Shown one piece after another: positions 17,756-28,400 of a stretch of DNA of 64,000 nt. The stretch comes from Wenyingzhuangia aestuarii (GTDB lineage Bacteria > Bacteroidota > Bacteroidia > Flavobacteriales > Flavobacteriaceae). The translations under genes were made by a program, and so were the position numbers. The DNA lies in assembly GCF_011927765.1 (NCBI RefSeq), contig NZ_JAATJG010000015.1:41618-105617 (forward strand), in the 5' to 3' direction. The notes under the pieces are model-generated. The model was given only the letters and a program-made list of their open reading frames with translations. It did no database searches and was not told the origin of the DNA. Every line of letters begins with the position of its first letter. The stretch's first letter is position 1.

Positions 17756-19099
17756 CTAGATTCCTGTGTAATTACTAGGAGTAATTACTTTTAATTCATT
17801 TTTAATTTCATCAGAAACCTCTAAAGTGTCAATAAAGTTAGCAATAGTTGTTCCTGTAATTTTTTCGTTTACACGAGTCAATCCTTTTAAAGCTTCATAA
17901 GGATTTGGGTAAGCTTCTCTACGTAAAATAGTTTGAATAGCTTCTGCAACTACAGCCCAATTGTTTTCTAAGTCTCTAGCAAAAGCATCGCGGTTAATTA
18001 ATAATTTACCTAATCCTTTTAAGGTAGAAGCAAAACCAATTAAAGTGTGTCCAAAAGGAACTCCAATATTTCTTAAAACAGTAGAATCTGTTAAATCACG
18101 TTGTAATCTAGATACAGGTAATTTAATAGCTAAGTGTTCAAAAATAGCATTTGCAATTCCTAAGTTTCCTTCAGAGTTTTCAAAATCAATAGGATTTACT
18201 TTGTGTGGCATTGCAGAAGATCCCACTTCTCCTTTTTTAATTTTTTGCTTAAAGTAGTCGTTAGAAACATACGTCCAAACGTCTCTGTCTAAATCTATAA
18301 TAATAGAGTTGATTCTTTTTACAGCATCAAAAATAGCAGCCATGTGGTCATAGTGCTCAATTTGAGTCGTAGGAAAAGAGTGGTGTAAACCTAATTTGTT
18401 TTCAACAAAATCAGTACCAAAAGATTTCCAATCAATATTTGGATAGGCAACATGGTGTGCATTGTAGTTTCCTGTAGCTCCACCAAATTTAGCGGCATGA
18501 GGAACTTGCTTTAACAAGTTTACTTGTTGGTTGATACGTTCTACAAAAACTCTAATTTCTTTTCCTAAACGCGTAGGAGAAGCTGGTTGTCCGTGTGTAC
18601 GTGCTAACATAGAAACATCGTCCCATTCTGTCGCCAATTCGTTTAATTTAGTAACTACGTTTGCTAATTCAGCATCGTAAACTTCATCAAACATATCCTT
18701 AATAGATAAAGGAATAGCTGTGTTGTTAATATCTTGAGAAGTTAATCCAAAGTGGATAAACTCTTTAAATGCTTGTAAGTTTAAAGCATCAAATTTTTCT
18801 TTAATAAAGTATTCAACCGCTTTTACATCGTGATTGGTAACACTCTCAATATCTTTAATTTTTTGAGCATCAGCAGTTGTAAAGTTTTTGTAAATAGCTC
18901 TTAATGCCTCATATAACGAAGCATCAAACTCTTCTAATTGAGGCAAAGGAATTTCGCATAAAGCAATAAAATACTCAATCTCAACTTTAACTCTATACTT
19001 AATTAATGCTTCTTCAGAATAATAAGCAGCTAAAGATTCTACTTTTCCTCTATATCTTCCATCAATTGGAGAGATGGCATTTAAATTTGATAAACTCAT
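17756..19099 (-). CDS. purB: Adenylosuccinate lyase
   Basis: Cleaves SAICAR and adenylosuccinate in purine synthesis. The 447 residues are typical. The N-terminal NAISPIDGRYRGKV, ARTHGQPASPTRLGKE (catalytic histidine) and the fumarase/aspartase signature GSSAMPHKVNPIDFEN are all present. It is expressed with the small lipoprotein gene downstream. A -7 box lies just upstream. Confidence 0.97.
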   Translation of the reverse strand: MSLSNLNAISPIDGRYRGKVESLAAYYSEEALIKYRVKVEIEYFIALCEIPLPQLEEFDASLYEALRAIYKNFTTADAQKIKDIESVTNHDVKAVEYFIKEKFDALNLQAFKEFIHFGLTSQDINNTAIPLSIKDMFDEVYDAELANVVTKLNELATEWDDVSMLARTHGQPASPTRLGKEIRVFVERINQQVNLLKQVPHAAKFGGATGNYNAHHVAYPNIDWKSFGTDFVENKLGLHHSFPTTQIEHYDHMAAIFDAVKRINSIIIDLDRDVWTYVSNDYFKQKIKKGEVGSSAMPHKVNPIDFENSEGNLGIANAIFEHLAIKLPVSRLQRDLTDSTVLRNIGVPFGHTLIGFASTLKGLGKLLINRDAFARDLENNWAVVAEAIQTILRREAYPNPYEALKGLTRVNEKITGTTIANFIDTLEVSDEIKNELKVITPSNYTGI

Positions 19100-19121
19100 T
19101 TCTTTTTAAATATTTAAGGGA

Positions 19122-19129
19122 CAAAAGTA
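19122..19129 (-). promoter_or_regulatory. -7 box of purB
   Basis: The minus strand reads TACTTTTG, matching TAnnTTTG, 23 bases before the purB start. Confidence 0.5.
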
Positions 19130-19272
19130 CATTAAAATAAGAAAAGTTAAAAGATGTTTTTTAGTATACTTTAAACTTTGTAATTTCAATTTTTTATATC
19201 GATAAAATACTAGGCAAACACTAGCCTAATCAATAGTTAATAATTAGGTGTAAACCTTAAAAATTTGTTTAA

Positions 19273-20427
19273 ATGCAAGTAAAAAAGAGTTTCTTTTTGT
19301 TGTTTTTGTTACCAATGATTGTTTTTGCTCAAAAAATAAATCAATTTGATGCTCAAGGAGAAAGACATGGTTATTGGGAAAAAAGTTACGATTCTGGTAG
19401 AATTAAATATTCCGGAAAATTTAATCACGGTAAAGAAGTAGGAATTTTTTATTTCTATGAAAATAAAATCATCAACAATCACCCTGCAGTTAAAAAAATA
19501 TTTAGACCCAATTCTGAAGTTGTAGATGTTATTTTTTATGACATTTACGGAACGTTAAAAAGTGATGGTCAAATGATCCACAAAAAAAGAACGGGACTTT
19601 GGAAATATTACGATGGGAAAAGAAATATTATTCTAACAGAAGAATATAAAGATGGACAATTACATGGAGAACGTATTGTTTATTTTAAGAATGGGAAAAA
19701 AGCAGAAGAAAGCTATTATGTAAATGGAAAGCTAGATGGAGTTTCTACCAGATACTCTCAAAAAGGAGTTGTGTTGCACGAAATGACTTATCAAGATGGT
19801 TTGCTACACGGAAGAACCAAGTTTTACGAAACTAATGGAGACATTAAAGAAACCGGTTTGTATTACAAAGACTACAAAGTAGGAAAGTGGGATTTCTATA
19901 TTAAAGGAGAGTACATGGGATTCAAAGTACCTAACAAACAGAGATTGCATCCTACCAACGAAGATATTTTAGCCAATATAGAAGGTAAAAAAGAAAAGCC
20001 TAGAGTGTATCCTAAATTGTCCGATGAAGCTATTTTAGAAAATATAGAAAGAAAAAGAGAAAAAGAACCCACGTACCAACCTTTGTCTGATGATGAAATT
20101 CTTAAAAATATTCAAGGAAAAAAAGGAGAAAAAAGAACCTATTCTAAAGTAAGTGATGATGCCATTTTAAAAAGTATTTCCGCTAAAATGGAAGACAAAA
20201 TAAAAGAGTACAAAAGACTTGATGATGCTTTAATTTTAAGAAATATAAAGCTAAAACAAGAACAAGAAGAAAGAAATAAAATTAAAAAACTAACAGACGA
20301 AGAAATTTTAGAAAATATAGAAAAAAAGCAACAAAAAGAAGCTGCTTTGTTAGAGGAATCTAAATTGTCTGATGAGCAAATTCTCGAAAATATTAGGAGA
20401 AAAAAAGAAGCCACAAAGAAAGAATAA
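19273..20427 (+). CDS. Exported MORN/YwqK-repeat protein with C-terminal 22-25-residue repeat array
   Basis: A 384-residue protein. The signal peptide ends near IVFAQ (20). Residues 25-215 hold MORN-like repeats of the 'YwqK family' kind (GQLHGERIVYFKNGK, DGLLHGRTKFYETNG, KVGKWDFY), which form extended beta hairpins and often mediate protein or membrane contacts. Residues 227-384 contain seven copies of a charged unit built on L-S-D-[DE]-x-I-L-x-N-I followed by a lysine/glutamate linker (copies begin at 227, 249, 271, 293, 316, 340 and 365). I do not recognise this array in a known family. It is a single gene with its own terminator. Function unknown. Confidence 0.82.
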   Translation: MQVKKSFFLLFLLPMIVFAQKINQFDAQGERHGYWEKSYDSGRIKYSGKFNHGKEVGIFYFYENKIINNHPAVKKIFRPNSEVVDVIFYDIYGTLKSDGQMIHKKRTGLWKYYDGKRNIILTEEYKDGQLHGERIVYFKNGKKAEESYYVNGKLDGVSTRYSQKGVVLHEMTYQDGLLHGRTKFYETNGDIKETGLYYKDYKVGKWDFYIKGEYMGFKVPNKQRLHPTNEDILANIEGKKEKPRVYPKLSDEAILENIERKREKEPTYQPLSDDEILKNIQGKKGEKRTYSKVSDDAILKSISAKMEDKIKEYKRLDDALILRNIKLKQEQEERNKIKKLTDEEILENIEKKQQKEAALLEESKLSDEQILENIRRKKEATKKE

Positions 20428-20432
20428 ATAAT

Positions 20433-20474
20433 AAAAAAGGAGTTTGTCTGTACAGATAAACTCCTTTTTTTTTG
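20433..20474 (+). terminator. Intrinsic terminator after the MORN-repeat gene
   Basis: AAGGAGTTT and AAACTCCTT arms with an inner GTCT/AGAT pairing are followed by nine T. Confidence 0.85.
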
Positions 20475-20510
20475 AACATCTGTTAAGGATGTTAACTCTT
20501 ATTTTTATAC

Positions 20511-20518
20511 TATCTTTG
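20511..20518 (+). promoter_or_regulatory. -7 box of mnmA
   Basis: TATCTTTG fits TAnnTTTG and lies 19 bases before the mnmA ATG. Confidence 0.55.
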
Positions 20519-20537
20519 TACTCTCAATTTTTTGAAT

Positions 20538-21728
20538 ATGAAACGTGTAGTAGTTGGTCTTTCAGGAGGAGTAGATAGTAGTGTAGCCGCATATTTATTG
20601 CAGCAACAAGGATACGAAGTGATTGGTTTGTTTATGAAAAACTGGCACGATGATTCTGTAACTATTTCTAATGAATGTCCGTGGTTAGAAGACAGTAATG
20701 ATGCTATGTTGGTAGCAGAAAAACTAGGAATTCCTTTTCAGGTAGTAGATTTGAGTAAGGATTATCAAGAACGTATTGTGGACTACATGTTTAATGAATA
20801 CGAAAGAGGAAGAACTCCAAACCCTGATGTGCTTTGTAATCGCGAAATTAAGTTTGATGTGTTTATGAAAATTGCACTAGAATTAGGAGCCGATTATGTT
20901 GCTACAGGTCATTATTGTCGTAGAGGAATTGTTCAAAGTTCTGATGGGAATGAAGTTTATCAATTAAAAGCAGGAGTAGATAACAACAAAGACCAATCTT
21001 ATTTTTTATGTCAATTGTCACAAGAGCAATTGTCTAAAGCTTTATTTCCTATAGGGGAATTAACCAAACCCGAAGTAAGAGAAATAGCCAAAGAATTAGA
21101 TTTGGTTACAGCAGATAAAAAAGATTCACAAGGATTGTGTTTTATTGGGAAAGTAAGATTGCCTGAGTTTTTACAACAAAAACTACAACCTAAAGAAGGG
21201 GTAATTGTACAAGTTGCTAAAGACAATGAAACATATGTAAGAGAAATTCCAAGGTTTGCAAATAAAGAAGAAGAATTGGCTTTTTACAGTCAAAAATACA
21301 GCTACACCATAAACAGTGGAAAAACAGTAGCCAAACATCAAGGAGCTCATTATTTTACCAAAGGACAGCGTAAAGGTTTGGCTGTGGGTGGAACCCAGGA
21401 ACCTTTGTTTGTCATAGAAACCGATGTTAAAGAAAATGTGATTTATGCAGGTGAAGGAAAACAACATCCTGGCTTGTACAGAAAAGTATTGTTTGTAAGC
21501 AATGCAGAATTGCATTGGATTCGCGAAGATTTAGCTTTGGAGCAAGGGGAATCTATGGAGGTTTTAGCTAGAATTCGTTACCGTCAACCTTTAGAAAAAG
21601 CAACATTGTACCAAACAGAAGGGGGAATGTATGTTGAGTTTGAAAATCCACAATCGGCCATACAAGAAGGACAATTTGTAGCCTGGCATTTAGAAGATGA
21701 ACTTTTAGGATCGGGAGTAATTGCTTAA
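20538..21728 (+). CDS. mnmA: tRNA-specific 2-thiouridylase
   Basis: Thiolates uridine 34 of tRNA-Lys, -Glu and -Gln. I start at the ATG at 20538 (396 residues, [11 protein letters not shown]), because the longer frame uses a TTG only two codons earlier. The PP-loop is GLSGGVDSS (7-15). The catalytic cysteines are in [12 protein letters not shown] and QGLCFIGK. The C-terminal beta-barrel ([11 protein letters not shown] onward) is complete. The next gene follows after 24 bases, so it may head a transcript with the subtilase and the nitronate monooxygenase. Confidence 0.96.
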   Translation: MKRVVVGLSGGVDSSVAAYLLQQQGYEVIGLFMKNWHDDSVTISNECPWLEDSNDAMLVAEKLGIPFQVVDLSKDYQERIVDYMFNEYERGRTPNPDVLCNREIKFDVFMKIALELGADYVATGHYCRRGIVQSSDGNEVYQLKAGVDNNKDQSYFLCQLSQEQLSKALFPIGELTKPEVREIAKELDLVTADKKDSQGLCFIGKVRLPEFLQQKLQPKEGVIVQVAKDNETYVREIPRFANKEEELAFYSQKYSYTINSGKTVAKHQGAHYFTKGQRKGLAVGGTQEPLFVIETDVKENVIYAGEGKQHPGLYRKVLFVSNAELHWIREDLALEQGESMEVLARIRYRQPLEKATLYQTEGGMYVEFENPQSAIQEGQFVAWHLEDELLGSGVIA

Positions 21729-21752
21729 TTTTAAGAAGTAAAACAAATCTAG

Positions 21753-23408
21753 ATGAAAAAGTTTGTGTTTTTGATGTTTCTATACGCGGGCTTTGTTCAA
21801 GCTCAGCAAGAAGTTCAAGAACACGCTTGGGTGTATTTTAAAAATAAACCTGATGCTGTTTATTTTTTACAAGCTCCTCATTTAATGCTAAGTCAAAAAG
21901 CATTGGACAGAAGAAGTAAACAAGGTTTAGCTCCTAACGAGCAAGATGTACCTTTGTGTCCAGATTATGTTTCGTCCGTAGCTACTGGTACAGGAATTAC
22001 GGTAAAAGCAAGATCTAAATGGTTAAATGCAGTACATGTATTGGGTACAGAATTCGCAATTTCCAATCTTCAAAATTTAACAGGAGTTGATTCTATTCAA
22101 TTTGCGAATAAAAATATAAATGCTATCCAATCATCTACTACTGTCTCTCAACAAAAAAAATCAAAAATTAATCAACTTAAAACCATTGCTAGTTATAGTT
22201 ATGGAAATGCAACCAACCAAACTACAATGTTAGGAGTTGATACTTTTCATAACGCTACTTATGAGGGACAAGGTTTACAAATAGCCATTATAGATAGTGG
22301 TTTTTTTGGAACAGATACAGCAGGTGCTTTTCATCATTTGGTAGATGGAGATTTTAGTAACGGAGAAATATTGGGAGGACATAATTATGTAAATAATACT
22401 ACAGATTTTTATGCTCAAACAGGTTCTACTCATGGAACGCAAGTACTATCTACTATAGCAGGAGTGATAGAGGGTGAATTTGTGGGAACAGCACCCAAAG
22501 CAAGTTTTTATTTGTTTGTAACAGAAGATGTTGATCATGAAACTCCTTTAGAAGAAAGTTTATGGGTACAAGCTGCTGAAAAAGCAGATAGTTTAGGGGT
22601 TGATATTATCAATACTTCTTTAGGATATAGTGAGTTTGATGAAAGTAAGTATAATTATACTTATGCCGATATGGATGGAAAAACAACTTTTATTTCTAGG
22701 GGAGCAACTATTGCTGCTCAAAAAGGAATGATTGTGGTAAATTCTGCAGGAAATTCAGGAAATGACTCTTGGAAATACATTACAGCCCCAGCAGATGCTG
22801 ATGGAGTAATTTCTGTAGGAGCTGTAGATACAAATGAAAGTGTAACTGCTTTTTCTTCTTATGGACCTACAGCAGACAATAGAATAAAACCAGAAACTTT
22901 AGCGCAAGGAGGTGATGTTTTTGTAGTTGAAGAAAACAATACTGTAGTCGCTAGTAATGGTACTTCTTTTTCGGGACCCATTATTTCGGGAGTTTCAGCT
23001 TGTTTGTGGCAAGCTTTTCCAAATAAAACGAGTGTTGAAATTCGTCAAATGATCATCGAAAATTCAGAAGATTATTTAAACCCAACTGCTCAAGGAGGTT
23101 ATGGAATTTTAAGAATTGGACATTTAGCATCACAGTTAACATTATCACCTGTGAAGGAAATAGATAAGGCTCCTTTTTATCTTCTGTTTTTAAACCATTC
23201 AAAAGTCATTCAGTTTCAGTTTTACAAACCACAAACCGAAGTTTTAAAAGTGGAACTATTTTCTGTAACAGGAAGGGTTTTAGAGCGTAAAGAAATAAAA
23301 GGGAATTATAATCAGGTAGATATTAGCAGTTATGCTAACGGACTTTATTATTTAAGATACCGTTATCAGGGTAAAAATCAGATAATGACTTTATACAAGA
23401 TTGATTAA
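21753..23408 (+). CDS. Subtilisin-like serine protease with T9SS sorting domain
   Basis: A 551-residue S8 peptidase. The signal peptide ends near VQAQ (18). A propeptide-like region runs to about 125. The catalytic triad is D181 (AIIDSGF), H227 (STHGTQ) and S405 (NGTSFSGP), with oxyanion N334. The last 75 residues (from about 475) form a type IX sorting domain with KVELFSVTGRVL and NGLYYLRY, so the protein is exported by T9SS and probably surface-attached or released. Its stop overlaps the next start by one base (TAATG). Confidence 0.92.
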   Translation: MKKFVFLMFLYAGFVQAQQEVQEHAWVYFKNKPDAVYFLQAPHLMLSQKALDRRSKQGLAPNEQDVPLCPDYVSSVATGTGITVKARSKWLNAVHVLGTEFAISNLQNLTGVDSIQFANKNINAIQSSTTVSQQKKSKINQLKTIASYSYGNATNQTTMLGVDTFHNATYEGQGLQIAIIDSGFFGTDTAGAFHHLVDGDFSNGEILGGHNYVNNTTDFYAQTGSTHGTQVLSTIAGVIEGEFVGTAPKASFYLFVTEDVDHETPLEESLWVQAAEKADSLGVDIINTSLGYSEFDESKYNYTYADMDGKTTFISRGATIAAQKGMIVVNSAGNSGNDSWKYITAPADADGVISVGAVDTNESVTAFSSYGPTADNRIKPETLAQGGDVFVVEENNTVVASNGTSFSGPIISGVSACLWQAFPNKTSVEIRQMIIENSEDYLNPTAQGGYGILRIGHLASQLTLSPVKEIDKAPFYLLFLNHSKVIQFQFYKPQTEVLKVELFSVTGRVLERKEIKGNYNQVDISSYANGLYYLRYRYQGKNQIMTLYKID

Positions 23409-24346
23409 TGCAAAACAATAGAATTACAGAGTTATTTGGCATAGAGTATTCCATCATTCAAGGAGGAATGGTGTGGGTAAGTGGTTACAAATTGGCCTCG
23501 GCAGTAAGTAATGCAGGAGGTTTAGGATTGATAGGTGCAGGTTCTATGTATCCAGATGTTTTTAGAGAGCACATTCAAAAATGTAAAAAAGCCACAAACA
23601 AGCCTTTTGGAGTAAACCTTCCATTAATATATCCTGATATAGATAAAATGGTAGCCATTGTAATAGAAGAAGGAGTTCAGGTGGTGTTTACATCGGCAGG
23701 AAATCCCAACACATGGACTTCCAAATTAAAAGCACATGGAATTACAGTTGTGCATGTAGTTAGTAGCATAAAATTTGCTTTAAAAGCACAAGAAGCTGGA
23801 GTAGATGCTGTAGTTGCAGAAGGTTTTGAGGCAGGAGGACATAATGGTAGAGAAGAAACTACTACTTTTACCTTAATTCCCATGGTGAAAGAACAAATTA
23901 GTATACCGTTAATTGCAGCGGGTGGAATTGCAAGTGGTAGAGGAATTTTAGCGGCTGAGGTTTTAGGAGCTGATGGAGTTCAAATAGGAAGTCGTTTTGC
24001 CGTGAGTGAGGAATCATCAGCACATATTAAATACAAAGAATTAATTACAGAATTACAAGATGGTGCTACACAATTAACGTTTAAAGAATTGGCACCTGTA
24101 AGAATTGTAAAAAACAACTATTATCAAAAATTATTAGACTTGTATAAAACGCACCCTACTAAAGAAACTTTACAAGTTTTTTACAATGAGGCTAAGTTAA
24201 AAACAGGGATTTTTGAAGGCGATGTAGTGGATGGAAAAATAGAAATAGGTCAGATAGCAGGGTTAATTCACCAAGTGCAATCTATTAAAGAAATAATGTC
24301 GGACATGATTACAGAATATCAAGCCGTAAAAAAACAATTAAATTAA
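23408..24346 (+). CDS. Nitronate monooxygenase / NPD family flavoprotein
   Basis: A 312-residue FMN-binding TIM-barrel of the 2-nitropropane dioxygenase family. Markers are IIQGGMVWVSG at the N-terminus, VVAEGFEAGGHNGR with the catalytic-type histidine near 145, and IAAGGIASGRGILAAEVLGADGVQIGSRF for FMN phosphate binding. Members oxidise alkyl nitronates or act as FabK-type enoyl reductases; which applies here is open. Translation appears coupled to the subtilase gene. It is cytoplasmic, so a functional link to the secreted protease is not obvious. Confidence 0.85.
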   Translation: MQNNRITELFGIEYSIIQGGMVWVSGYKLASAVSNAGGLGLIGAGSMYPDVFREHIQKCKKATNKPFGVNLPLIYPDIDKMVAIVIEEGVQVVFTSAGNPNTWTSKLKAHGITVVHVVSSIKFALKAQEAGVDAVVAEGFEAGGHNGREETTTFTLIPMVKEQISIPLIAAGGIASGRGILAAEVLGADGVQIGSRFAVSEESSAHIKYKELITELQDGATQLTFKELAPVRIVKNNYYQKLLDLYKTHPTKETLQVFYNEAKLKTGIFEGDVVDGKIEIGQIAGLIHQVQSIKEIMSDMITEYQAVKKQLN

Positions 24347-24351
24347 AGAAA

Positions 24352-24825
24352 ATGACAAATAACGATGTGTTTAGAAGGTTAAAATATGCGTTTAACTACA
24401 ATCCAGAAAAGATTATTGTTTTTTTTAATCATGTAGGGATTACAGCAACTAGAGAAGAGGTTTCTGTTTGGTTGGCAAAAGATACAGAAGAAAAAGAAAA
24501 TTTATCATTGTCAGATGAGCAGTTTGCCAATTTTTTAAATGGGATGATTATTGATTATAGAGGAAAAAAAGACAATCAAATTCCGGTAGCAGAAAAAAAA
24601 CTAGATAATAATTTAGTGTTTAAAAAACTAAGAATAGCTTTAAGTTTAAAGGATACCGATATTTTAGATTTGTTAAAATTAGCAGGTCTTAATTTTGGAA
24701 AGGCAGAACTTACGGCCTTTTTTAGAAAGCCAGGACATCAACATTATAAGGAGTGTCAAGATCAAGTATTAAGAAACTTTTTAAACGGTTTGTTTTTAAA
24801 AAATAATCCCAAACCTAAAAAGTAA
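24352..24825 (+). CDS. DUF1456 family protein (YehS-like)
   Basis: A 157-residue cytoplasmic protein made of two similar halves of about 70 residues, each starting with N-(D/N)-x-V-F-(R/K)-(R/K)-L-(K/R) and ending with a helix rich in F-x-N-F-L-N-G. This duplicated pattern is the DUF1456/YehS family. No biochemical function is established. It lies five bases after the nitronate monooxygenase gene and is surely in the same operon. Confidence 0.85.
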   Translation: MTNNDVFRRLKYAFNYNPEKIIVFFNHVGITATREEVSVWLAKDTEEKENLSLSDEQFANFLNGMIIDYRGKKDNQIPVAEKKLDNNLVFKKLRIALSLKDTDILDLLKLAGLNFGKAELTAFFRKPGHQHYKECQDQVLRNFLNGLFLKNNPKPKK

Positions 24826-24851
24826 AAAATTATCTATTAAAAATAAGTGAG

Positions 24852-25364
24852 ATGAAAAAATATCTATTTGTTGTTATGTTAAGTTTTGGGTTGTCTGTTT
24901 TAGCAGTAAATCCAGAGCCTGTAAATTGTACAGAATTATTGGCTGTTAATTTTGAGAACAAAACGATAGAAGGTTTTGTACCTGCCCAAATAGATAAAAG
25001 AAATAAGGTGTTAATGGTAGCCAAAAGATTAAAAACGGCAGCTGTTAGCACTGTGTATAAAGGAGCTAAACAAAATGTTTATGTAGTCTTAAATTCTTTA
25101 CAAGAAACAGATGGAGAGTCTACCTACCGTGTAAGTATAAATGGAAAACAAATAGGTGATGAGGTTGTAAATACTAGAATTTACAATGCCGGTATTAAAG
25201 AATATACGGTAGAAAAACACCGTTTAAATACCAAGAAAATTTGTCTTAAAAAAGGAGATGTTATTCAGGTTACATTTACCAATGCAACCAACGGATTTGT
25301 ACCCGAAGGAAACTTAACGGCTACAGCCAGAGGGAGATGGAAATCTATAGAACTTTGCAAATAG
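24852..25364 (+). CDS. Small secreted protein of unknown function
   Basis: A 170-residue protein with a signal peptide (YLFVVMLSFGLSVLAV, cleavage near 19). The mature part is strand-rich with basic patches and two or three cysteines (CTELL near the start, KKICLKK, ELCK at the end), which may form disulfides. No family is recognised; a small jelly-roll or binding domain is possible but not shown. It follows the YehS-like gene by 26 bases and precedes the large glycoside hydrolase by 80 bases. Confidence 0.7.
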   Translation: MKKYLFVVMLSFGLSVLAVNPEPVNCTELLAVNFENKTIEGFVPAQIDKRNKVLMVAKRLKTAAVSTVYKGAKQNVYVVLNSLQETDGESTYRVSINGKQIGDEVVNTRIYNAGIKEYTVEKHRLNTKKICLKKGDVIQVTFTNATNGFVPEGNLTATARGRWKSIELCK

Positions 25365-25444
25365 TGTATTCACAAGCACAAAATATGTACATTTAAGAAA
25401 TCAACTGTTTTACATTCAACCTATTTTTGAAAAAAACAGTCCCC

Positions 25445-28400
25445 ATGATTTTAAAATTACTAAAACCTCTTTTTTATAATATTGTATTCTTTGTAGCCCC
25501 TTTAGGTTTGTATTCTCAAACCTTAGAAGAAACAGCACAGTCAAAAATTACAGAACTAAACGCATTAATTTCCCAGGCAGAAACGGAGGGAATCAATGCA
25601 CTTGCCGAAAAAACAACGGTAAGAACTGCAGAAATATTTTTAGAATATGCCAATTGGGATGAAGCAAATGTGGCAATGAACACAGATTTGTTTGCTTTGG
25701 TGACGGCCTATAAAGACAATTCATCAGAAATGGCCAATTTACTGCCTAATTTTGAAAGAAATGATGTGATTAGCATGTTAGATGAATCTATCGATTTTTT
25801 AACCAAACTCATCAATAAAGAATATACAAGAAGTACGGCTCCTGCTGTAGATTGGACTCAAGTAAATCACACCAATGATCAGTTAACTTTTAATGGTAAA
25901 CCTGCCTTTGTAGCAGATTATACATGGAAACCTAAAACTGATTTGTTAACAGAATATCATGGGAATCAAGATGGATTTTTTTTAACCCCCTCTTATGTTA
26001 CTGATGAAAACGGAACGATAAGATCAAGCATTATTAATGATTTAAGTGCTAAAGAATCAGGGGCAATTGGATTTATATTTATAAACAACAAGAATGTACC
26101 TTCTTGGTCAAAAACTAAATATGGAGAAAATTTTGAAATGCGTACAGATACCTATACTGGCTACGATATAGATCATCCTGGAGCTAAAGAAATGATGGGG
26201 CATTTAATTGCAGGGACTGTTCCTTATATGGCCAATCAAAAATATTCGGAATTAGGTTATATGTTGTGTAACGAACCTCACTTTTTTACTCAGAAAACGG
26301 GAGATAAATTAGCATGGGCATCTGGACCGGTATCAGATTATACAATTGATAAATTTAAAACTTGGCTAGCAAGTAAACACACAACTATTGCTAGATTAAA
26401 TACCTTATGGGGAACAAGTTTTGCCTCTTTTAATGAGGTAGCTATAGAAATTCCTATAGACACAAGTCTTAAAGGAACTGCTATGTGGTACGATTGGGCT
26501 TTGTTTAATATGTACAGAGTTACAGAATGGTATCAGTTTTTAAAAATAGAAATTAGAAAATACGATGCTGATGCCAAAGTACACTTAAAGATTATGCCTA
26601 ATTTATGGACAGATAATCAAAGAATTCACGGTATAGATTTAGAAGCTTTAACCAATTTAAGTGGTATTGTAGGAAACGACTCTGGAGCTGATTATAGACA
26701 TATGTGGAAAGATAATTTGGAATGGCAAGAGCATTATGGTTTTGATTGGAGAGAACTTTGCATGGGCTATGATTTTATGAAATCTATAGCTCCCAATAAA
26801 ATTAATTACAATACAGAACTACATTATTTATCTACAGGAAGATCTAGAGATTTGTATATGAAGCCTGCTTATGCTAGGGCTACCTTTTGGTTAGCACATA
26901 CTTTAGGGTTAGATGCAAGTCAAACTTGGTTTTGGGCAAGAAGAGAAGATGGTTCACCAAGAAATGGTTTGGCTGTAGGAAATGGTTATGCGGGATCTAA
27001 CAATCATCAACCTAGAGTTACCAATGAGGTAGCTTTAACCATGTTAGATTTAAATGCACATTCAGATATCATCATGAAAATGCAAAGACAAAGAAAACCA
27101 ATCCGTATATTTTATTCTAAAACTTCTGCAATTAACAAAGCAGAGCATATGGATGATTTATTTCATTTGTACGAAAAATTACATTTTGATGGAGTTTCTC
27201 TTGGGTTTGTAACTAAAGATGTTCTTACCAATCAAGACAATTCTTTATGGGATGTAGTTTTAGTTCATAATAATGAGTACATCACTCCAAAAGAACAAAC
27301 TGCTTTACAAAACTATTTAGACAACGGAGGAACTATTATTACAGATGCAATTAGTTTGACAAAAAATGAATATGGAGAATCTGCAATTACTCCTTTAAAC
27401 ACCAATAATGGTGGAATGTTACTTACCGCTTCATCATTGTCAGATTATAAAACAAAAGCTTTTACTATTTTGGATTCAAAGAATAGTTTGCCAGAGATTA
27501 CGGTAACAGAAACAAATGAAAATAGTATAAAAACTTGTGTTTGGAAAACCGTAAAAAATAACAAAGGAAATACGGTTTTGTCTATTGTAAATTTAGGAAA
27601 TACAAATGCTAATGTATCTATTGCATTAAAGAATGTACAAGGACAAACAGAGATGCTTGATTTGTTAAAAGGAGTTGCTATAGATACCACTCAGGTATTG
27701 GAACCTTATGAAATGTTATTTGTAGAACTTACGGATTCTGCGTTAACACAAAGTATTGTACCTAAAAGTCCTTATGGTTTTGAAAACACCAATGTGTTTT
27801 GGTCTAGTGGAGGACATGATGTTACTGTGGCAGGGAATATTGTAGATGCGTGGACACAGAATGCAGGATTTACTCAAACATCTGAAAGAGCTAAAGAAGG
27901 AACGTATAGTATGAAGTGTGATTTGGTTGCTACAGCAGGAAGCAATCCAAAGTTGCAAACGTGGAGAACAAACACTAATAAAGAACATGAATTTACTACA
28001 GAAGTAGCGGATTATGATGTGAAAATGTGGGTATATTTAGAAGGAGATACCCCAAGTGGTGTTAAACTTTCTTTAGATAGTCAAGCTGCAAAGCCTCAAG
28101 TTAATTTTGATTTTACAACCCTAGCTAAAAATCAATGGGTACAAGTTGAGGCAACTAGTAAACTTACATCTGCCGAAGCTATAGAAACCAATTGGTTTTC
28201 TTTTGTAATGACAGGTTTAAAAGCAACTCCTAGTGCAGGGAGTAAAATTTATTTTGATGAAATTACAGTTCAAAAATCGAATTCTTTATCGGTGAATAAA
28301 ACCGTTTTAGAGGGAGTTCAAATCCATTCAGAAAATAAACAAATACGTGTTTTAGCTCCTGCAAAGAGTAGTGTTTTAATTACTAATATGTCTGGAAAAG

